Of a stretch of DNA of 64,000 nt, positions 24,461-35,071 are shown piece after piece. The position numbers and the translations under genes are program-made. Source of the stretch: Haematococcus lacustris (Eukaryota; Chlorophyta; Chlorophyceae; Chlamydomonadales; Haematococcaceae); assembly GCA_030144725.1 (NCBI GenBank), contig JASKMD010000021.1, positions 4,038,825 to 4,102,824 on the forward strand, written 5' to 3'. Each line of letters opens with the position of its first letter. The stretch's first letter is position 1. The notes beneath the pieces were generated by a model. That model was not told the origin of the DNA, made no database searches, and saw nothing but the letters and a program-made list of their open reading frames with translations.

Positions 24461-24894
24461 TATCATTTGAGAAGAGGATACACGGCTAATGATCACCACC
24501 GTTTTCTTCATTACATCTTGACCATTCACAGCTTACAAATCACGTTGTGTGGCATGGAACTGAACGGAAGCTCAGGACAGCTTCTTGAAAGCTTTTGTAC
24601 CATACAACATTCTTCTCAGATGGGCTCAAAGTTGCTGCTGATTGCTCATACAAGACTGCACACCTACATCACTTACATACACACCTACATCCTGCTGCTG
24701 CTGTCCATGCACTGCTCATGCACTACACCCTGCTGCTCTTGCTGCTAATCATGCACCGCAACACACCTACAACCTGCTGCTGCTACTGCTCATGCACTAA
24801 AACACATGCACTGCAGCCTGCTGCTGCTGCTCATGCACTGCAGCACACCTGCAGCCTGCTGCTACCTGCAGCATGCACCGCCACACACCTACAG

Positions 24895-25210
24895 GCTGGG
24901 CAGGGCAGGGTTGGGCAGGGCTGGGAGGGGGTGGGGCAAGGCTGGGCAGGGAGGGGAGGGGCAACGCAAGGATGGAAGGGGGTGGGGCAGGGCTGGGCAG
25001 GGAGGGGAGGGGCAATGCAAGGCAGGGATGGCGTGGGGCAGGGCTGGGAGGGGGTGGGGTGGGGCTGGGAGGGGGTGGGGTGGGGCTGGGAGGGGGTGGG
25101 GTGGGGCTCGGAGGGGGTGGGGCAGGGCTAGGCAGGGCAGGGAAGGGTGGGAAGGGGCAACGCAAGGCTGGGAGGAGGTGGGGCAGGGCTGGGATGGGGT
25201 GGCATGACAA
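24895..25210. repeat. G-rich minisatellite (GGGCTGGGAGGGGGTGGGGT-like)
   Basis: Variants of a 20-bp unit are tandemly arranged; the most regular copies are 25040-25110. The G-runs could form quadruplexes. The long frames here are spurious. Confidence 0.85.
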
Positions 25211-25425
25211 CAACACCAAAGGCATGACAACAACACCAAAATGCAAATGGGTGGGTGGGCGGGTGACTGGGTGCACCTTGTTGCGTAGCAGCACTACAGC
25301 TGCCTCCCCAGCACTACAGCTGCGGCACAGAGCTTGGCCCCCCCCGGCGCCAGTTGCACTAGGGGTGGCCCCCTCGCCAGCAGCAAGCCTGCGGCTGCCC
25401 TCCCCACCAGCTGCGGCATAGAGGT

Positions 25426-26844
25426 TTAATCCGTGTTGAGCAGTTGCATTAGGGTGGGCCCCCCTGTTAGCGGCAGGTCTGTAGCTGCCTCGCCTGCCAG
25501 CTGCGGCACAGGGGTCGCCAGCAAAAGGGAGATTGGATTCCACGACAGCCGCGTGTGTGCGACTGTCCCACCGCCAACAGCTGCAGCAACAATAGCAAAA
25601 CCATTGCTACAATGTTTTCTGCATGCTTGCATGCTGCTCTGGCTAGGCCTGAGCGGACTTCCTAGCTGTGGACTAACTTGCTGGCTGGATAGCATCTGAG
25701 ATAGCTCACCAATCCTTTTGACAGATGGTTGCTGAGCTGGGCTGGGGCGTGGGCTGCAAAGTGAGGTGCACAGGGGGGAGACAACTGTATGCACACAAGC
25801 ATCAAATCACACACAGTCATGCAGCCAGCAGTCATGCAAAGATCAGATTCAAGATCATGCAAGCCAACAGTCATGCAAACCATGATCATGCAAGATAGCT
25901 GGTCGCTTCCAAGGATTAGACACAGCAATTGCAACAAGTAATCCTGTGTCATCAACAACAATAGCATCAGCGCAACAACACTAGCTCTATTGCAAGGCAT
26001 ACCTTGGCAAGGGGATGGGATGCCCCCCAGCTGCCATATGTTGCCCTCCAGCGGAGACATTATCCCATCTGTGACCAGGCAGGCAGGGCAAGCTGCTTCC
26101 TTGATGCCATAGGCAAGCAAACAAGCAATGACTATGCTTTTGCACAAGGGGGAGAAAGCCCGGCTGCCAAGATGATGCAGGTTGGTACAGATGCGAGTGT
26201 TGGATAGTCGCAGGCATATGCACATAGGCATGCACACTGTCAGCTGACGGCAGACAACATGCGCACACTGACTTACATGAAGGGTCTTCGTTGACGTCTA
26301 ACGTCTCAGGGCTGATGGCTGACATCTGCGGACCGCCCAACACATCACGGGTGGTTGGCCCGGTGCCCACACGCGCCTGCCGCAGTGGTGGTACATGCTC
26401 CTACACACCCTCTTGCGCAGGCTTGCGTCTTGGTGCCCTGCCTTTGCCTGCTGCCTTTGCATGCTGTACCGTCACTGTCACTTCTCGCTTCTTGATGTTG
26501 TGCTCGAGTATGAAGGCTTTAAAGCAATCAATGATGGCCTGACCGGCAGCTACTCTGAGGTCTGGCCGTTGGGAGTCTGTCAGGCTGCACAGGCTGTATA
26601 TGTTGTACTCCTCCGCATCCTCCGCACTCCCCGCATTCTCCACAAGAGCAGCAAGCAAACCACCACCTAGGTCCAGCTTTGTGCTGCCAATGTTGCGCAA
26701 GTTACTGAAGACCACTGCCTCCACTTCAACATGCTGACGATGGGCGCACTTGTCGCGCCCTTGGTTTCGGTCAGTGTATGCCGTTGGTCCCGCCAGGTTC
26801 GGCCGTGGGTTGGCTGGTGTTAAGGGACGGAATTGGGTCGGCAT
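25426..26844 (-). CDS. Possible second gene inside the KDZ-like element, unrecognised
   Basis: The minus-strand frame 26844-26401 encodes a well-composed stretch containing DLGGGLLAALVENAGSAED and AGQAIIDCFKAFILEHNIKK, then a basic tail KAAGKGRAPRRKPAQ. Further minus segments could be exons: 26370-26280 (RDVLGGPQMSAISPETLDVN) and 25794-25430 (RIGELSQMLSSQQVSPQLGS). I do not recognise a family. Its position between the inverted ends suggests an accessory gene of the transposon, as other large DNA transposons carry. Splice structure and start are unresolved. Confidence 0.35.
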
Positions 26845-27186
26845 CGCTGCGGCCGTTCATCAACGATTGCAATAACCGCTCCTAGGCAGAAGCCGCTCCT
26901 GGGCAGTCAAGGCTGCGCGCTTGAGCTTATCGAAATAAGAACGGTCCATCAGGAGGGTGTTGGGCTGCGTTTGCTGGGCAGTAACCGCCCGCCCCTAACC
27001 ACCTCTGGGCCGTCAAGGTTGCGCGTCAAAGCATGCGGAGGAGCCCAGCAAGCTGTAGTGTGGGTTGCTAGTCGCTCGTGCTTGTCGAGTAGCGCGGATG
27101 GGCAATTTAAAACTTCCCCCATCTACAGCCAACAAACTTCCCCCGTACAGGGGGAACTTTTACCGGGAGACTTGATTGTCTCGAAC

Positions 27187-27884
27187 ACCAGAACAAACGC
27201 GCCGCCTGCCGGTAGACGCGCACTGATTCGCAGCTACCAATGTGATAGTAGCTACCGAAACCGGTACAGCATATGAAGATTACCAACCCTGTTGGGGCCA
27301 GCTGAGTGACACACCGTAATCCGGTTAATTGTACCCGTCATGTTTACTTCTAGGCGCTAGGGCGTGTAGAAACAACACGTCAGGCTGGACACCAACCCGT
27401 TATGCCGCTGGTTTAGAGCATGGTGTACCCGCAATGCTGGAAGCACACCGGCCTAGCAGCCTAACGGCTGACGGCTTAAGCGGTGTAAGCCACACCGCCT
27501 ACGGGCTTGGTGGGTTTGCTACAGTCAGGCTACGCCTGGTCACCTGCAGTTAAGCTGGTGTCGTGTTGTGGCAGCCGTGATAAGCCAGGGATGCAGCAAT
27601 CTCGTGTAATAGGTGCACTGCCATTCACCATGTCTTGATTGATGAATTGCTGACATGAACCTCACTATATCAGGCAGTGTCTTAAGCATATGCATGAAGC
27701 TGATCTCTCATGTAACACACCCCAGGCACCCGACAGGTCCATACCCACCCTGCACCCCTGCACTCATACAACGTCCTGCAATTGAAAGGCCCTGACAAGG
27801 GAACATTAATGCCCATACCTAGCTACAACTGATTCACGGACAAGGGAGCTTGAGAGTGTGGGGGTCATCTCCCAACTGCAAATG
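27187..27884. other. REP-A tail, then no gene recognised
   Basis: 27187-27295 continues REP-A after the transposon (shared ATGAAGATTAC-AACCC block with 59475-59600, complement). 27300-27884 has no recognisable feature apart from the 3' flank of the SFT2 gene. Confidence 0.45.
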
Positions 27885-28977
27885 TCACTTGAGCAGCATG
27901 CGTTGCACATTGCCAAAGCATGACATGACAGCCTGGCCAAAAAGGCCCAGCAGCAACTTTACTCCCTGCGTGCCGCCAGGGAAGTAGCTCATGAGGTAGT
28001 ACAGCAGCGTCACTACCTGCAAGAGAGCAGCCAGCAGGTAATCTGTTGGGAAAGGTGTTACTGTTCGCCTTGTGCTACGCAGCAGCTCCGTCCCTTACCT
28101 GCAAGCCTGAGCAGATGACGCACAACAGGTAGCTGTGCATTACCAACGCCACGTACAAAGTTGCTACAATACTGCCCATGTACGCTGCAGCCGGGTTACA
28201 CCAAGGACATGTGCCGGTCGATGGAACACCTTGAGAAGTACATGATGCGCCCTCCTCCTGAAAGCCTAGAGCTGCCCCGCAGATGTCGCTCTGCTCCCGC
28301 ACAAAATGCTGCTGCTCCCAAACAGAATGCTGTCATTGTGATCCTGCCCGCCCCTGCTTGAGTCAACCATTGCCATGGCTGACGCACCGCAGCTGAACAA
28401 GAGGCGCTCCTGGCTCATCATGTGTTTGAGCTGCTGCCGCCACCCTCGCAGCTGAGCAAACCCAACCATGATGGATGTGCAACCAAGTGTAAAGCTCAAG
28501 GCAAACTTTGACGGAGACAGGATGATGACTGGCAAGAACAGCATGAAGGCAAGCAGAAGGAACACCCCCCCCGCTGCAAGGAAGGCGAAGAAGTAGATGA
28601 GCTGCTGACTTGATGGGATGCTGTAGGAGGCAGTGCAAAACAAAGCTTACGTCGTCAAAAAACTCCGTGCTCCTTGTCATTGAAGCTGCTACTAAGCATC
28701 GTCTACGCCCGCACGGGACTGACCTATACCTGAAGCTCTCCGTGGTGGGCAGATTTGCCATCCCGCTCGTGACCCGACTTGAGACAGATGCGAACGAGGT
28801 TTGAAGGAAGTTGCCGACATTGCTGCTTGTTTTGTCTACAGACTGAAACAGATTAGACTCGGATGTGCTGGGCGCAGCTGCTTCCACATCGTGTGTTCGG
28901 GAATAAGTTTGCCAATCTGCCAGCAGGGACGTGGACTCCGCTTGCGAAGCTTGGGAGTTGCCAAACAGCCTAAACAT
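27885..28977 (-). CDS. SFT2-family vesicle transport protein, 5 exons, 234 aa
   Basis: Exons 28977-28730, 28672-28651 (22 nt), 28604-28388, 28184-28099 and 28016-27885 keep phase and give 234 aa, close to yeast Sft2. The start ATG at 28977 opens MFRLFGNSQASQ. The N-terminal cytosolic part is Ser/Thr-rich. Four hydrophobic segments follow: FFAFLAAGGVFLLLAFML, the FALSFTLGCTSIMVGFAQL block, VATLYVALVMHSYLLCVICS, and VVTLLYYLMSYFPGG. The LRGW after TM2 and the YFPGG motif in the last segment are family hallmarks. SFT2 proteins sit in Golgi membranes and help endosome-derived vesicles fuse with the Golgi. It stands alone, tail to tail with the KDZ/REP-A block and 110 bp from a Fanzor element end. 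Confidence 0.85.
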
Positions 28978-29089
28978 GAGCCCAGACACCAACTCCTTGC
29001 TGGGCTGTTCTTATAGAAAACCCATACCACCAGTTGTTGTTGACACCATTTACCCACGCCATAACTGTCAACGCCTTAGCCGCCAGAAC

Positions 29090-29300
29090 CAACAAAACTT
29101 ATTCAACAAGGAACAACATGTTGGGCTGTGGGTAATCTCACTCAGCTACTACAAACAAGTTGTAGCATCCTCGGTCGCACCCTTGATGACTACCAACCCC
29201 ACTCCGGTGGCACGTTCCCCCAAGACCACTGGGCACCTCATCAAAACTAACAGCTTAATTGCTTATAAGGCTGACAGCCTGTGTGAAACTACTAGGGCCT
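29090..29300 (-). ncRNA. Candidate Fanzor guide-RNA region / right end, copy 2
   Basis: Non-coding tail homologous to 11339-11575, in the same position after the stop codon. It ends at about 29090 with AACAAAACTTATTCAACAAG on the plus strand. Confidence 0.35.
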
Positions 29301-31060
29301 TATGCATTGTTGCGGGCCCGTCCATCAATACCCCGCCGGTACTCAGCAGCCCGGTGCAGCCTCTGCCTGATCTTAGGCAGCCGGTCATTGACCCGCTTGT
29401 AGCCCTGCTGGTACTCCCTGCCAACGGGGGGCAGAGCCTCCCTGTCCTTCCAGCTGCACAACTCTATGGGGCGCTGCCTGCTCTCCCCAATGCGCTGCAA
29501 GTTCAGGCACCCATTGGTGTCCCGGTCCAGCCACCTGCCCCCTGGGGGGGCCTGGGGGGGTGGAGCTGGGCCAGGTGCTGCAGGGAGGGGCTGGGCCCTG
29601 GGCTGGGGGAGGGGGGGGGCCTGGGCTGGGGCAGGGGGGGGGGCCTGGGCAGGGGGTGGGGGTGGGTCCTGGGCAGGGGGAGGGGGAGGTGGGGCCTGGG
29701 CTGGGGCAGGGGGCGGAGGGTTGGGCGGCACCTGATGGCACCATGACAGGCCCCGCACATACTTTGCATGCCGCAGGCTCCAGGCTGGGCGCACCAGCCG
29801 CGGGTTGACCTGGCCTGCTGGGGGTACCCAGTCTGCTGGCCTGGGCTGGTTAGGTGGCAGGTGCAGCTCGCAAGGCTGGCGGGCATGCACTGAGGAGCTG
29901 ACACGGCTGGTGCGGAACTCATCCACAATCACCAGCCTGTCAGGCCTGGGTTCTGCGCTGGGCCTGCTGGGCTGCTCCACCACCTTGCGAAACCCCGCCC
30001 GCACCGCCCCCGCCTTCCACCCATCCTGGCTGAAGTTGCCCGCTCCCAGGAAAACCGCCACTCCCCTCTCCGTGTGGTAGTAGTGGCGTGACACCCACTT
30101 CATCCCATTCACCACCTGCAGGTCAGGTCAGGGTCAGGGTCAGGTCAGGTCAGGTCAGGGTCAGTGTCAGGTCAGGGTCAGGGTCAGGTCAGGTCAGGTC
30201 AGGTCAGGTCAGGTCAGGTCAGGTCAGGTCAGGTCAGGTCAGGTCAGGTCAGGTCAGGTCAGGTCAGGTCAGGTCAGGTCAGGTCAGGTCAGGTCAGGTT
30301 AGGTCAGGTCAGGTCAGGTCAGGTCAGGTCAGGTCAGGTCAGGTCAGGTCAGGTCAGGTCAGGTCAGGTCAGGTCAGGTCAGGTCAGGTCAGGTCAGGTC
30401 AGGTCAGGTCAGGTCAGGTCAGGTCAGGTCAGGTCAGGTCAGGTCAGGTCAGGTCAGGTCAGGTCAGGTCAGGTCAGGTCAGGTCAGGTCAGGTCAGGTC
30501 AGGTCAGGTCAGGTCAGGTCAGGTCAGGTCAGGTCAGGTCAGGTCAGGTCAGGTCAGGTCAGGTCAGGTCAGGTCAGGTCAGGTCAGGTCAGGTCAGGTC
30601 AGGTCAGGTCAGGTCAGGTCAGGTCAGGTCAGGTCAGGTCAGGTCAGGTCAGGTCAGGTCAGGTCAGGTCAGGTCAGGTCAGGTCAGGTCAGGTCAGGTC
30701 AGGTCAGGTCAGGTCAGGTCAGGTCAGGTCAGGGTCAGGTCAGGTCAGGTCAGGTCAGGTCATACCTTCTTGCAGAAGCCCTCAATGATGCGCTCCTGGG
30801 CATGGTGCAGCGGGCTGTGTTCTGCTTGGCTTTGGTAAGCCCGCTGTCATGCTTGAGCTGCCCCTTGCTCAGCTCCCACTCCCACTGCCTAAGCACCTGA
30901 CCTGTGACTGGGTCCCGCTGCGCATGCCCTGCCTTGATGGCCTGGGTGACACCTGCCACCATTTCCATAGCAGGCTTACCTCCCTCCCTGACATTGAGTT
31001 CGACCCTGCCGGCCTCCTGGGACCTCAGGACTTCCTCTGCCCACCCCACCCCCACCCCCG
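29300..31060 (-). pseudogene. Fanzor copy 2 (subfamily A), intact C-terminal exon, damaged core
   Basis: The C-terminal exon (30115-29300) is open: VFLGAGNFSQDGWKAG, VIVDEFRTSRVSS, a Pro-rich linker, WLDRDTNGCLNLQRIGES, and a C-terminus RRGIDGRARNNA identical to copy 1. It follows a 3' splice site CTGCAG|GTGGTGAATGG. The upstream exon (about 31060-30764) contains AGVTQAIKAGHAQRDPVTG and WELSKGQLKHDSGLTKAK, the RuvC-I neighbourhood. Where copy 4 has VDIDPGV, this copy has MEMVAGV, so the catalytic Asp is gone. After KQNTAR the frame jumps to HAQERIIEGFCKK at the donor, so an internal segment was deleted. The intron between the exons is entirely GGTCA satellite. Probably inactive as a nuclease. 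Confidence 0.8.
30118..30762. repeat. GGTCA pentanucleotide satellite filling a Fanzor intron, about 640 bp
   Basis: Nearly perfect (AGGTC)n with GGGTC variants at both margins and one T substitution near 30300. It lies exactly between the donor at 30763 and the acceptor near 30116 (minus strand). Copies 3 and 4 have their intron at the homologous codon (FFKK/FFNK) with ordinary sequence. Confidence 0.95.
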
Positions 31061-31408
31061 CCCCCAGGGTTAGGGTTAGGTTTGAGGGTGATCCTAGTCT
31101 GCTTGAGACTGTGCATTGGGAGAGGTGCGGGTATTCTACATGGTTCAAGCATGGGGATGGCGATGGCCTTCATCACATGGCACCATACCTGCTGGACAGG
31201 TAGCTTTCATCGATTGTCCCACGAGCATGACCAAGGTGGGCAATGGTGGGTTATGGGTGGAGAACGTTAGGTTCTAGGGGGCCAGCTCGGTAGACTGCAC
31301 CTGTTCTAAATGATCTGCTGAGGTGGTTGATATTGCTAACTAATTCGTTTGTGCGTGCGCTATCGGTCTATCAGGGAGCAGCCCTCTTGTCCCTCACTAG
31401 GGCCTCCA

Positions 31409-31482
31409 TTTGAGCCGGATTAGAAGTACCTACTAGCATACACTATCAGCCACTAGCAGCCACTAACTAGATCCGGCTCAAA
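31409..31482. mobile_element. 74-bp mini-element with 12-bp terminal inverted repeats
   Basis: TTTGAGCCGGAT at 31409-31420 is exactly complementary to ATCCGGCTCAAA at 31471-31482. It is too short to code. It lies beyond the 3' tail of Fanzor copy 3. Confidence 0.55.
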
Positions 31483-31499
31483 CAGTGTTATTGGGCTGT

Positions 31500-31640
31500 G
31501 TGGAGTAAACCCAGTGCACATGGCACATGAGCCGCCTACCACCTACAATATTGCCTGACCCGAGGGCTATGATGTAGAGTTGGCATGACAAGACATGCAC
31601 TAATTGTAAGCTGATGACAGCTCAAGTTAGGGGGCACACA
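31500..31640 (-). ncRNA. Candidate Fanzor guide-RNA region, copy 3 (subfamily B)
   Basis: The tail after the copy 3 stop is conserved after the copy 4 stop (55637 down to about 55490). Shared words on plus are TAAGCTGATGACAGCTCAA and GAGGGCTAT. It differs from the subfamily A tail. A further fragment of this tail is at 41773-41835 (plus). Confidence 0.3.
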
Positions 31641-33294
31641 CTACTGTGCCACAACAGGCTGCTGCTGCTCCTGGGCCTTGGGGGGCTTGTCTCGCAGCCG
31701 CTTGTAGCCCAGGCCAGGGTACTCCTTGCCCTTGGCTGGCAGAGCTCCCTGCTCTGGCCACCAGAACAGCTCAAGTGGGCGCCACTTGCTCTCCCCAATG
31801 CGCTGCATGTTCAGCGCTGCATTGCAGTCCCTGTCCAGCCACCTGCCTGGCTGTGGTGCTGGCTTGGCTTTGGCAGCCTTGCCCTTGCCCTTGCCCTTGA
31901 TGGGCTCAGCTGCCGGCTTGCTGCGCTTAGCTGGAGGGGGAGTGCTGGGCCCTGGCTCTGACGCTGCTGGCTGTGTGGCTGCCTGGCCGCTGCGTGGGGC
32001 CTGTGGGGGCCTGCGGGGGGCCACTACAGGGCACCACACCAGGCCCCGCACTGGCTGGCCACGCTCCTGGCTCCAGGCTGGGCGCACCAGGCGCTGTTCC
32101 ACCTGCCCTGCTGGGGGCTTCCAGCCTGCAGGTCTTGTGGCACTGAGTGTGTTCAGCTCCACCTCACAGGGCTGCTTGCCGTTCACTGCTGAGCTGACCC
32201 GGCTGGTGCGGTGCTCATCCACAAGCACCACCCTGCCCCCATCCTGGTCTTTGCCCCTGGGCCTGCACACCACCTTGCGGCAGGCACGCAACACCGCGTC
32301 AGCACCCCACCCTCCCTGGTGCCAATGCTAGCTGCTCCAAAGAAGACCACCAGCTGCTTGGCACGATTGTGGCGCTTCATGGACAACTCAGCCATCTCCT
32401 TCTCCAACTGCAGCCATGCACACAAGGCACACACATGGTGGCTGACATGGTGGCACCAGGTTAGGCATGGCACAGTCAAGTACTCTTTCGTTTCGTGCCC
32501 AACCCACCACCTCTCCGTCCCTTACCCTCCCTCCCTCCCACCTACCCACCCACCCACCCTCACCTTGTTGAAGAACTGCTCCAGCGCCCGGTCCTGGGCT
32601 CCGTACAGCCTCAGCCGCTGCCGTGCCCACTTGGGGACCAGGTACACCTCCCACACCGCATCCCAGGTGGCCAGGGTGACGGTGATGTGCTTCAGGTTGG
32701 CCACCAGGGAGGTGCCGGCTGAGCTTGCTGCTGCCAGGTGCTGGAGGTGGGGCTTGATCGGTGCTAGCCACCGCTCAGTGTCACGGCGTTGGGGAGGCTG
32801 CACAGCTGGAGGCTAAGGGGCGCTGGGGGAGCCTGGGGTAGGGTAGCCCACCAGGCAGGTGAGAAAAATGCGCAACACAAACAGGGAGGCGATCACGCGA
32901 AGCTGGGAGTGGATTTCAGCCCGCAGCCGGAGGTGCTCCCTCAGCTTGCGCCTGGTCTTCTTACAGCCGCGCAGCACTGCGCCCTCGGGGACCTTGATGA
33001 CCTGCAGCCAAGCGAGGTTGCCATTTTGACAGGCCAAGACAAGAGGCGGGGTCGACACAAACAGTGCGGATACACATAAGGCGGGGACGGACCCACACCT
33101 GACGTCGACGCGTGGTCCAGCCATCTCGACGATCCTGTCGTTGCTTGCCTTGGGCGGAACGAGACGCTGCAATGGAACCAACAGGAGCGACGGGTTATCT
33201 CACAGCGCGTAACTCACGTCTAGGGCTCACGTCACGGCTGGGGACACGAACCTTTATGTTTCTTGTCGCTACCCTTCCGCTTCTTCTTAGCCAT
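31641..33294 (-). pseudogene. Fanzor copy 3 (subfamily B), N- and C-termini with core deleted
   Basis: An N-terminal exon starts at 33294 with MAKKKRKGSDKKHK, a nuclear-localisation-like basic stretch. The next segments are RLVPPKASNDRIVEMAGPRVD and EGAVLRGCKKTRRKLREHL, then SQLRVIASLFVLRIFLTCL. Near 32800-32850 the sequence jumps directly to TERWLAPIKPHLQHL, so the RuvC-I half is deleted. After the common intron (donor near 32573, exon from 32408) come QLVVFFGAASIG, a frameshift, VVLVDEHRTSRVSSAVNG, WLDRDCNAALNMQRIGES and PAKGKEYPGLGYKRLRDK. Because it carries the N-terminus missing in copy 4, the two together show the family architecture. Nuclease function is excluded by the deletion. Confidence 0.8.
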
Positions 33295-35071
33295 CACGCG
33301 ATGCGCAGTGCGACGGGCGGGGGCATTTTCTAGCAATTTGGGTTTTCCGTGAAAAATACACGGATGTGTGAAAATACACAAGTGCTCTGTTACAGCCTTG
33401 GTCGTATCCTGCTATGCTTCCGTATCCGTGTTTTACGAGCCGGTGTTAGCTCCGGTTTTGCGCACCGTACAGCCTCATCCTTTGCTCTGCCCACTATTAT
33501 GGAGCAGCCCATCCAGAACATTGCTGCTGACCTGCATGCAACATTCGAGCTCATGTGCACATTTGTTTGTGTACCTAGCTTTGAACCCCCTCGAGCGAAA
33601 AACAAAGGTTGCATATTACAGCCCCGCGGTCTTGCATCATACAGGAAATGAAGCTACGGACCCCGAACCGGCAAATCTGCATGTATGTATACCCAGCCCC
33701 CTGCAGCCAAGCTTAATTAGGGACTACAACAAAGGCCATGGCAGATACCATGCACAAATCCGCCCATCACGACACGGTCTTGCACACGAGCCCCTACACC
33801 CTGGGCACACTGCCCCTACACAGTTACGAACCCTGCAACACAGGCAGAACTATGCACCGTACTCGTGAGTACTGATAATATTAGGCAGCCTAGGCTTCAT
33901 GCAATACTCCATGCCTTTCTTCCAGAAGGCTCCAACATCTAGGGTACACATGATCGAATTCAGTGGTCGAATGCAGCACTCACAATCCTCCTAATACAAG
34001 AAGTCACACACGGGGGTTCGAGGACTGACATCTAGCAAGCTGCCCAGTGCCATGTGCTCGCCAAGGTGGAGCATAGTGCCATGCAACCAACACAACACAT
34101 GCCACTGTGCGTTGTCCGTGCAAATGAGGGCCAGTCTTCAAACCATCATGCATGACTTTCATCGCTCCCTGCCCGACCCATGATAGCTGTCAGATTGCAC
34201 AGGGCGTCTTCATGATGACCATGAAGCTACCTAGTTCTGTTCAGTGCACAATGCACAATTAGATGGATCTGGGATTAACCTGGGCCAAGACTAAGCAAGC
34301 TAGTCAGGCCCAGCAGGAAGCTGGTGATGACTGGTTCACACAACCGTTGGCTGCTTGGCCGCCCTCCCCTCTAAGGGGTTCAAGACTGGCCAGGAGAGAG
34401 ACAACCACAGCTGGGCTGGTGGCCCCTTTGCCTCTGACCCTGCAGTGGCAGCCCTCTAGCTCAGCGCCTTTTGGGCTACTGAAGTACATGTGTTTGCATG
34501 CGGTAGGGCCGGGGGCTCGTGCCTCAAGGTGTTGAGGTAGTGCAGCCAGCGGCCTCAGCTGCTAAGCAGTCACATTGACATGTGGCTCGGCCGCTTACGG
34601 GCCCACAGACGGTGGCCCTGCATATGCCCGCTGGCCTGTGCCCAGCTGCTGCTGGTGGGGTGAGCCTGCCTCGGTGGTGGCTGGGCTGACTTCACTGCCA
34701 CTTCTTTGCAAGAGGGCTGGCATCGGAGTGATGACGGAGGCTCGGCGCTGCGGGAGACAGGAAAGGTCAGGGCAGGTCAGGGCTGGTCTGGGCAGCGCAG
34801 GGCAGCGCAGGGCTGGGCAGGGCAGGGCAGGGCAGGGCTGGGCAGGGCAGGGCAGTCAGCAACATCCTGTCAGGCATGTGAGAGGCATGTGGTGACTGCA
34901 TGCAGCAGTGCATGGGAAGACCACCACCCCAGACATCCACAGACATGCACCAAAGCTGGGTCACGCAAGGGGTGGCCTGGCTCTACTACTGCTTTGCTGA
35001 TCTAGGTCCAGCCCTGCCAAGCTTTGGTGAGGGCCATGGTCTGCTGCGGGGTGCATACCATGAACACGCAC
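33295..35071. other. No gene recognised
   Basis: This is the region upstream of Fanzor copy 3 and downstream of kinase 2. Short frames lack motifs. 34755-34860 is GGGCA/GGTCA-like low complexity. 34342-34382 shares GGCTGCTTGGCCGCCCTCC with 61437-61470, suggesting a further dispersed repeat. A C-terminal exon of kinase 2 could lie below 35072 but was not found. Confidence 0.4.

Larger units (their letters stand above)
21126..27178. mobile_element. KDZ-like DNA transposon with about 270-bp inverted ends and 8-bp TSD
   Basis: The outer sequence (c)AATCAAGTCTCCCGGTAAA at 21126 returns as its complement ending at 27178. The inverted repeats run about 275 bp (21126-21400 and 26905-27178), with a few substitutions and small indels. 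The 8-mer TCTCGAAC is present exactly at 21118-21125 and 27179-27186. Inside are a transposase-like gene on plus, a possible second gene on minus, a 130-bp duplication and G-rich minisatellites. Assignment to the Kyakuja-Dileera-Zisupton superfamily rests on the protein (see next entry); the ends and target duplication are seen directly. Confidence 0.75.

Noticed and set aside
24595..25543. Gly/Trp-rich and Pro-rich frames on both strands
   Set aside because: They are produced by the G-rich minisatellite and show no conserved block.
30088..30900. Gly-Gln-Val-Arg-Ser repeat frames on plus
   Set aside because: Translation of the GGTCA satellite that fills a Fanzor intron on the opposite strand.
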